Shown here: positions 6,143 through 9,689 of the stretch, one piece after another | Layout of the letters: each line of letters begins with the position of its first letter | Numbering within the stretch: the stretch's first letter is position 1 | Source of the DNA: UBA1206 sp045643125 | GTDB taxonomy: Bacteria; Bacillota; Clostridia; Oscillospirales; CAG-382 | Reading direction: 5' to 3' | Assembly: GCA_045643125.1 (NCBI GenBank) | Contig: JAZUKE010000033.1 | Coordinates: 1 to 9,689 of the forward strand | DNA: 9,689 nt | Position numbers and translations under genes: made by a program | The notes under the pieces: model-generated | The model's database searches: none | Told to the model about the DNA's origin: nothing | What the model saw: only the letters and a program-made list of their open reading frames with translations

Positions 6143-7186
6143 ATGACAGAGCATTTTACAAAAGATATTTTTGCCGGCATCAACACCTACCGCGGGTACG
6201 TTCCGCTGCTCGGCGAAAGTCTGAAAGACGCGGAAGAAGTTTACATAATTAAAGGAACGCCCGGAAGCGGAAAGTCCACGCTTATGAAGCGTCTTTATCG
6301 TCAGGCAAAGGAAAAAGGCGAAAACTGTCTTGCCATACGCTGTTCGTCTGACCCGAATTCACTTGACGGAGTGTATTTTGAGGACAGAAAGACCGCAGTC
6401 GCTGACGGAACGTCTCCGCACGTCCTTGACGCGGAAAAGCCCGTACTGCGCGATCATATAGTTGACATAATTCAGTATTGTGACAGAGAGGCGCTCAAAG
6501 CACGGTCAAGCGAATTGGAAAGCCTGCTGAAAAGCAAAAAAGAATGTTTTTCAAAAGCCTATTCTTCGCTTTACGCGCTCGGAGTCATCGAAAAAGCGAT
6601 GTCGGACACCGCGGAAGAATGTTTCGACACCGAAAAGATACGGCACGCGGCAATATGCTTTGCAAAAAAGAGAACGTACGCCAAAGGCGGCATCGTAAAG
6701 CTGCCGATGCGGTGTGTCTGCGGGAGCGGCTTTGTGTCGTCGCTGCCCGAAGGCGTAAGCGAAAACGTCACGATATTCGACAGGTACGGCACTTCTTCGG
6801 TGTATATGAGGTACTTCTGCGATTTTCTTGAAGAAAAAAACGCACATTGCGTCGTCCTGCCGTCGCCGGTCGATGACAAAACGCCGGACGCGGTGTTTTT
6901 CCCCGAAGAAGGATTGCTCGTAAGCACCGACAGATACTGTGCAAACGAAAGCGAAAACTCCTCCGATATGCTCCGATTTGCCGACCGTGACGCATTGAAG
7001 AACGTCAAAGGGAAGCTCGGTCTTTATGAAAAGTTAAGGAGCGAGCTTGTAAGCGACATAATAAAGGAAATGCGGAAAGCATCGGAATATCATTCGGAAG
7101 CCGAAAGACTGTATTCCGCGGCTTTTGACTTCGCAAAGCTCGACGAAGTGTACGAAAAGCTCGCGTCGGATATTTTCAAGGAATAA
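6143..7186 (+). CDS. P-loop ATPase, PRK06851-like, with degenerate second P-loop half
   Basis: The 347-residue cytoplasmic protein has a Walker A motif GTPGSGKST at 38-46. It is followed by CSSDPNSLDG (67-76) and ADGTSPH (87-93), two signatures I associate with an uncharacterised Clostridia/Bacilli P-loop family (PRK06851-like). In that family the N- and C-terminal halves are tandem P-loop domains. Here residues 211-262 align without gaps to 37-88 at a constant offset of 174: C236 matches C62, D244 matches D70, D249 matches D75 and F253 matches F79. The Walker A, however, has become DRYGTSSV, with Ser218 in place of the catalytic Lys44. Only the first half can bind and hydrolyse ATP in the usual way. 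A charged helical segment (about 115-160) and a helical C-terminus (about 285-347) complete it. The role is unknown. A small membrane protein gene follows 50 bases downstream on the same strand. Confidence 0.85.
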   Translation: MTEHFTKDIFAGINTYRGYVPLLGESLKDAEEVYIIKGTPGSGKSTLMKRLYRQAKEKGENCLAIRCSSDPNSLDGVYFEDRKTAVADGTSPHVLDAEKPVLRDHIVDIIQYCDREALKARSSELESLLKSKKECFSKAYSSLYALGVIEKAMSDTAEECFDTEKIRHAAICFAKKRTYAKGGIVKLPMRCVCGSGFVSSLPEGVSENVTIFDRYGTSSVYMRYFCDFLEEKNAHCVVLPSPVDDKTPDAVFFPEEGLLVSTDRYCANESENSSDMLRFADRDALKNVKGKLGLYEKLRSELVSDIIKEMRKASEYHSEAERLYSAAFDFAKLDEVYEKLASDIFKE

Positions 7187-7224
7187 AAAGCGCTTTTCAT
7201 AAATATGATATAGCAAGTAAAAAC

Positions 7225-7230
7225 AGGAGG
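7225..7230 (+). promoter_or_regulatory. Ribosome binding site of small membrane protein
   Basis: A consensus AGGAGG lies 6 bases before the ATG at 7237, indicating efficient translation and confirming this short gene as real. Confidence 0.8.
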
Positions 7231-7236
7231 CAGTTT

Positions 7237-7632
7237 ATGAAAAACCTTAAGCTTTCGGATCTTGTCATCGCTTTTGCGGTCTCGGCAGCAGTGACTTCCG
7301 CAGCCGCGTTTCTGCTTGCGTTTGCCGCGTACAGGATAGGCTCCTACGATTCCGTCGGTTCTCTTGCCGGCATCGCCGTACTTGCAGGAAGCTTCTGCGG
7401 CTCGTTATATCTCAAAAAGCGTTCAACGCAGACGGGCATTCTTATCGGTACGGGCATATTCCTCGGCTTTCTGATGATCCTGTCGCTCATTACCGTCAGA
7501 AGCACCTACGGCATTCCGTTTCTCGTACCCGTATGCGCCGCCGTCGGCGGAATACTTCCCTTTTTTATGACGGAAAGACAGCCGGCAAAAAATGTAAAAC
7601 GTATGATAAAAAAGCGCACCGCGTTCAAATAA
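7237..7632 (+). CDS. Small four-helix membrane protein, TIGR04086/YrzE-like
   Basis: This 131-residue protein has four hydrophobic segments at about residues 8-32, 38-58, 66-87 and 92-110. A strongly basic C-terminal tail (about 118-131) should lie in the cytoplasm. Length, four-helix layout and glycine-rich helices (GIAVLAGSFCGSLYL; GILIGTGIFLGF) resemble the TIGR04086 family, which includes Bacillus YrzE, a group of membrane proteins of unknown function. The match is by general layout rather than a diagnostic motif, so the family name is tentative while the membrane-protein call is firm. It follows the P-loop ATPase gene by 50 bases and may share its transcript. The next gene has its own promoter. 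Confidence 0.8.
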   Translation: MKNLKLSDLVIAFAVSAAVTSAAAFLLAFAAYRIGSYDSVGSLAGIAVLAGSFCGSLYLKKRSTQTGILIGTGIFLGFLMILSLITVRSTYGIPFLVPVCAAVGGILPFFMTERQPAKNVKRMIKKRTAFK

Positions 7633-7672
7633 AAAATTAAATTGTAAACATTTTTTGTTTTTTGATAACCCC

Positions 7673-7701
7673 TTGAAAAATCCGATAAAATGCTGTAATA
7701 T
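7673..7701 (+). promoter_or_regulatory. Sigma-A-type promoter of the AI-2E family transporter gene
   Basis: TTGAAA (7673-7678) is followed after 17 bases by TAATAT (7696-7701). Transcription would begin near 7708, giving a leader of about 42 bases. That leader contains an AGATC/GATCT inverted repeat at 7719-7734 and the ribosome binding site AAGGAG at 7737-7742, seven bases before the ATG. A second -10-like TATAAT at 7701-7706 is at poor spacing (22). Confidence 0.75.
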
Positions 7702-7749
7702 ATAATTTGAAAGATTATAGATCGTTCCGGATCTTCAAGGAGACCTCAA

Positions 7750-9129
7750 ATGGACAGAAACACACAGGAAAACAACCCGCCAAAAAAATTCCGCGACTAC
7801 CGGGGCTTGTTCTGCCTTATCGTCGCCTGCCTTGCGGTGCTTGCGGTAATAATTTATTTCTATCAGATAAAATCGGTCATAGATCATTATATGGGTTTTC
7901 TCGCGTCGGTCTTATACGGTGTGTTCATCGCATTTCTGCTCAATCCGATAGTCAACTATTTTCAGCCGAGGATAACGCAGAAGTATCTCTCTTCAAAAAA
8001 AGAAAGCAGACGTAAAAACGCCGCCGTCAAAGCCAAAAGATGGTCGATAGCCATTGCGATCACGATAGGCGTTCTGTTCGTCATTCTGCTGTGCCTGCTG
8101 ATAATACCTGAATTGCTTACGTCAATAATCAAGCTCGGCGAAAACACGCCGTCGATGATAAAGAGCGTGACCGCCACGATCGACAAATGGACGTCGAAGC
8201 GCAACATACCCGAAAATTTCCAGAAGCCGATCGACGAAATACTCGAACACCTCGGTCAATGGGTGACCGATACCCTGCTGCCGGGCGCAACGTCAGCGTT
8301 CACCGCCATAACGACAGCCGCCTGGAACTTCATCAAGTTCATCGTGAATTTCCTTGTGGGATTCGTCATTGCGATATACGCGCTCAATGAGAAAAAATTT
8401 TTCATATCCTGGGGTAAAAAGCTGACTTTCGCCGTTTTCAAACCGAATACCGCGAATTTCGTGCTTGACACCGCACGCCACGGCAACATCGTTTTCGGCA
8501 GATATCTGCTCGGCTCGATAATCGACTCGCTGGTCGTCGCGCTGATATGCTTCATATTCAACTGTATCGCCGGTATTCCCTATCCGCTTCTCATATCGGC
8601 GCTCGTCGGCATAACGAACATCATCCCGTTCTTCGGCCCGTTCCTCGGAGCCATTCCGTCGGCGCTGCTGATACTCGTGAACGATCCGATCAAGGCGCTC
8701 GTCTTCGTTATTTTCATCATTATCTTCCAGCAGATCGAGGGAAACATCATCGCCCCGAAGGTGCTAGGCAACGTCACCGGGATATCCGAATTCTGGGTAA
8801 CATTCGCCCTGCTGTTCTTCGGCGCAATGTTCGGGCTGTTCGGTATGGTGGTCGGCGTTCCGCTGCTTGCGGTCATATCTTACGTTTTCAAGCGCGTCGC
8901 CAACCGTCATATTGCCGATAAAGGCTACACCGAGGACACGGATTTTTATCTTGAAGTTGACAGATACGACACCGAAAGCGGCAGTTTTTCGATGATAGAC
9001 CACGAAAAAGAGCGTGAAAAGCAGAGTTTGAAGGCAAAGCCGAGAAACGAAAAAATGGCTGCGTTTTACGGCAAAGTGTTTGAAAAGCTGAAAAAACCAC
9101 TCCGCCGAAAAAAAGACGGCAGCAAATAG
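7750..9129 (+). CDS. AI-2E family transporter (PerM/YtvI-like permease)
   Basis: This 459-residue membrane protein has about eight hydrophobic segments (about 20-38, 47-66, 99-121, 183-211, 252-276, 277-310, 314-327 and 345-380). The family signatures lie in the C-terminal half: YLLGSIIDSLVVAL (252-265), ITNIIPFFGPFLGAIP (288-303), QQIEGNIIAPKVLGN (327-341) and FGLFGMVVGVPLLAV (361-375). A charged soluble region between the third and fourth segments (about 125-180) is normal for the family. The polar tail (about 381-459) is long and ends in a basic cluster. Members have been linked to autoinducer-2 export, sodium/proton exchange or general stress, so the substrate cannot be told from sequence. 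The start is fixed by AAGGAG seven bases upstream. It has its own promoter, and no terminator with a T-run follows, so transcription may read into the tRNA gene. Confidence 0.95.
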   Translation: MDRNTQENNPPKKFRDYRGLFCLIVACLAVLAVIIYFYQIKSVIDHYMGFLASVLYGVFIAFLLNPIVNYFQPRITQKYLSSKKESRRKNAAVKAKRWSIAIAITIGVLFVILLCLLIIPELLTSIIKLGENTPSMIKSVTATIDKWTSKRNIPENFQKPIDEILEHLGQWVTDTLLPGATSAFTAITTAAWNFIKFIVNFLVGFVIAIYALNEKKFFISWGKKLTFAVFKPNTANFVLDTARHGNIVFGRYLLGSIIDSLVVALICFIFNCIAGIPYPLLISALVGITNIIPFFGPFLGAIPSALLILVNDPIKALVFVIFIIIFQQIEGNIIAPKVLGNVTGISEFWVTFALLFFGAMFGLFGMVVGVPLLAVISYVFKRVANRHIADKGYTEDTDFYLEVDRYDTESGSFSMIDHEKEREKQSLKAKPRNEKMAAFYGKVFEKLKKPLRRKKDGSK

Positions 9130-9139
9130 CAAAAAACAC

Positions 9140-9168
9140 TTGATTTTTGATTTTCCCGGGTGTATAAT
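9140..9168 (+). promoter_or_regulatory. Promoter of tRNA-Val gene
   Basis: TTGATT (9140-9145) is followed after 17 bases by a perfect TATAAT (9163-9168). Transcription would begin near 9175, five bases before the mature tRNA. This fits a tRNA promoter with a very short leader. Confidence 0.85.
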
Positions 9169-9176
9169 AACACCCG
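9157..9176. repeat. Perfect inverted repeat enclosing the tRNA -10 box
   Basis: CGGGTGT (9157-9163) is the exact reverse complement of ACACCCG (9170-9176). The 6-base centre ATAATA lies within and next to the -10 element. As DNA this is operator-like. As RNA from the upstream transporter gene it would form a 7-bp hairpin, but there is no T-run after it, so a terminator role is doubtful. Confidence 0.7.
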
Positions 9177-9179
9177 TTC

Positions 9180-9256
9180 GGAGGCGTAGCTCAGTTGGTC
9201 AGGGCGCACGGTTCACATCCGTGAGGTCATGGGTTCGAGCCCCCTCGTCTCCACCA
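9180..9256 (+). tRNA. tRNA-Val (anticodon CAC)
   Basis: The 77-base cloverleaf is complete, with an encoded CCA. The acceptor stem GGAGGCG (9180-9186) pairs with CGTCTCC (9246-9252) through one G-T pair. The D stem is GCTC/GGGC, and the D loop contains GG. The anticodon stem CACGG/CCGTG closes the loop TTCACAT (9212-9218), with anticodon CAC at 9214-9216 reading the valine codon GTG. The T loop is TTCGAGC. One oddity is a T-C mismatch at the second pair of the T stem (9230 with 9244). The gene has its own promoter and a hairpin terminator that shares the last bases of the tRNA. Confidence 0.95.
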
Positions 9257-9295
9257 AACAAAAAGAACGCTTCGGCGTTCTTTTTGTTTGGTGGA
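9250..9295 (+). terminator. 21-bp perfect hairpin terminator sharing the tRNA 3' end
   Basis: The core pairs AAAAAGAACGC (9260-9270) with GCGTTCTTTTT (9275-9285) around the stable tetraloop TTCG (9271-9274). It reads as an intrinsic terminator in either direction, with a T-run on the 3' side. Pairing continues without a mismatch outwards to 9250 and 9295, giving 21 bp. The left arm therefore includes the last seven bases of the tRNA (9250-9256). Confidence 0.88.
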
Positions 9296-9466
9296 ATGAA
9301 GTCGCCCCTTACGGGGCTAATGAAGAATGAAGACGCTCCGCTAATGAAGAAATGAAATGAGAGAACGGGAGAAACGTGGGCGACTTCGCTTCATGCGAAC
9401 GAAGTGAACGCTTCATAGAAACCGCAAGGTTTCTGCTTCATGTTTGCGAAGCAAACGCTTCATTCC
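9293..9466. repeat. Array of short hairpins separated by ATGAAG/CTTCAT hexamers
   Basis: This non-coding stretch is highly ordered. The left part holds four ATGAAG copies (9296, 9320, 9327, 9344). The right part holds four copies of the complement CTTCAT (9389, 9411, 9436, 9458) at spacings of 22, 25 and 22. Between them lie small palindromes of unrelated sequence: GCCCC/GGGGC (9304-9317), TTCGC/GCGAA (9385-9399), AGAAACC/GGTTTCT around GCAA (9417-9434) and GTTTGC/GCAAAC around GAA (9442-9456). The whole is bounded by GGAATGAAG (9293-9301) and CTTCATTCC (9458-9466), and GAAGTCGCCC (9298-9307) pairs with GGGCGACTTC (9378-9387). Reading frames through it have no ribosome binding site. I know no named element that matches. 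It fills most of the gene-free interval between the tRNA and the window end. Confidence 0.8.
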
Positions 9467-9510
9467 TTTTCGTCAGCAGTCGGAAATCGAGTTTTTTTGC
9501 GCAAAGCAGG

Positions 9511-9539
9511 TTGAAAAATTCACAGAATTGTATTATAAT
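9511..9539 (+). promoter_or_regulatory. Strong sigma-A-type promoter
   Basis: TTGAAA (9511-9516) is followed after 17 bases by a perfect TATAAT (9534-9539). Transcription would begin near 9546. It points to the reading frame at 9620, leaving a leader of about 74 bases in which I see no clear riboswitch or attenuator. Confidence 0.8.
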
Positions 9540-9619
9540 GATCTCGATAAATCAGAATTTGTCGAAGTAATGATATTTTTTACGATTGCAGAATCAACAA
9601 CTTGAAAAAAGGACTTCAT

Positions 9620-9689
9620 ATGTGGGTGGCATACAACTCTCAGTTGGAAAAATCTGAGCATCACCGATTTCCTGTCGCTTCAATTCATT
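9620..9689 (+). CDS. Start of an unidentified gene (3'-truncated)
   Basis: An ATG at 9620 is preceded six bases upstream by AAAGGA (9608-9613) and lies about 74 bases downstream of a strong promoter. The frame stays open to the window end, 23 complete codons, beginning MWVAYNSQLEKSEHH. This is too short to assign a family. Promoter, ribosome binding site and open frame agree, so a gene start is likely, but a non-coding transcript is not excluded. Confidence 0.4.
   Translation, partial: MWVAYNSQLEKSEHHRFPVASIH

Noticed and set aside
5592..6146. Plus-strand open frame opposite the nucleotidyltransferase gene
   Set aside because: The minus-strand product carries HxGH and the second nucleotidyltransferase motif. 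The plus frame has no ribosome binding site or recognisable domain and runs through the minus-strand promoter.
7186..7197. Twelve-base palindrome AAAAGCGCTTTT after the ATPase gene, considered as a terminator
   Set aside because: There is no room for a loop and too little GC pairing. The next gene follows closely and is probably co-transcribed.
9140..9355. Small open frame of 71 codons across the tRNA
   Set aside because: It translates the tRNA, its terminator and the start of the repeat array, a common artefact of tRNA genes.
9293..9466. The hairpin array considered as a CRISPR array
   Set aside because: The constant element is only 6 bases and changes strand between the halves. The intervening segments are palindromic rather than unique spacers, and no cas gene is present.
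9287..9472. Target-site duplication flanking the array as proof of insertion
   Set aside because: The bases next to the two 9-bp ends (TTTGGT on the left, TTTTCG on the right) do not match, so insertion as a unit is not shown by this sequence.
9376..9570. Open frame of 64 codons through the hairpin array
   Set aside because: It is built from repeated palindromes, has no ribosome binding site and runs over the promoter at 9511-9539.

Overview
The window looks like chromosomal DNA from an uncultured gut- or rumen-type member of the Clostridia (Oscillospiraceae/Ruminococcus-like). The main signs are a secreted protein ending in a type I dockerin, strong AGGAGG-type ribosome binding sites, TTGAAA/TATAAT promoters with 17-bp spacers, and Clostridia-type families (a two-lobed P-loop ATPase, a small TIGR04086-like membrane protein, an AI-2E/PerM-family permease). 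This assignment is inferred from gene content; no marker gene is present.

Layout. (A) 1-3512, plus strand: an accessory-looking run of a 5'-truncated AAA ATPase with a DUF4143 domain, a fusion of a Bro-N (phage antirepressor-type) domain with a class III Fic adenylyltransferase, a DUF1963/YwqG protein, and a broken Cys-type Ntn hydrolase. Spacing is tight and each intact start has a ribosome binding site. A bidirectional terminator at 3511-3562 closes this block and the convergent one. (B) 5969-3575, minus strand: a two-gene operon with a clear promoter (6030-6002), encoding an NMN-adenylyltransferase-like nucleotidyltransferase and then a 602-residue secreted dockerin protein with a striking tyrosine-periodic helical region. 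(C) 6143-9129, plus strand: an ATPase whose C-terminal half is a degenerate copy of its N-terminal P-loop half, a four-helix membrane protein, and an AI-2E family transporter with its own promoter. (D) 9140-9689: a tRNA-Val(CAC) gene whose promoter -10 box lies inside a perfect inverted repeat and whose 3' end is the base of a 21-bp hairpin terminator. An array of short hairpins separated by a repeated CTTCAT/ATGAAG hexamer follows, then a strong promoter and the start of an unidentified reading frame cut by the window edge.

No single pathway unites the window. The most unusual items are the hairpin-cassette array next to the tRNA, the Bro-N-Fic fusion, the tyrosine-periodic dockerin protein, and the pseudo-duplicated ATPase. 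The hydrolase is the only clear pseudogene.
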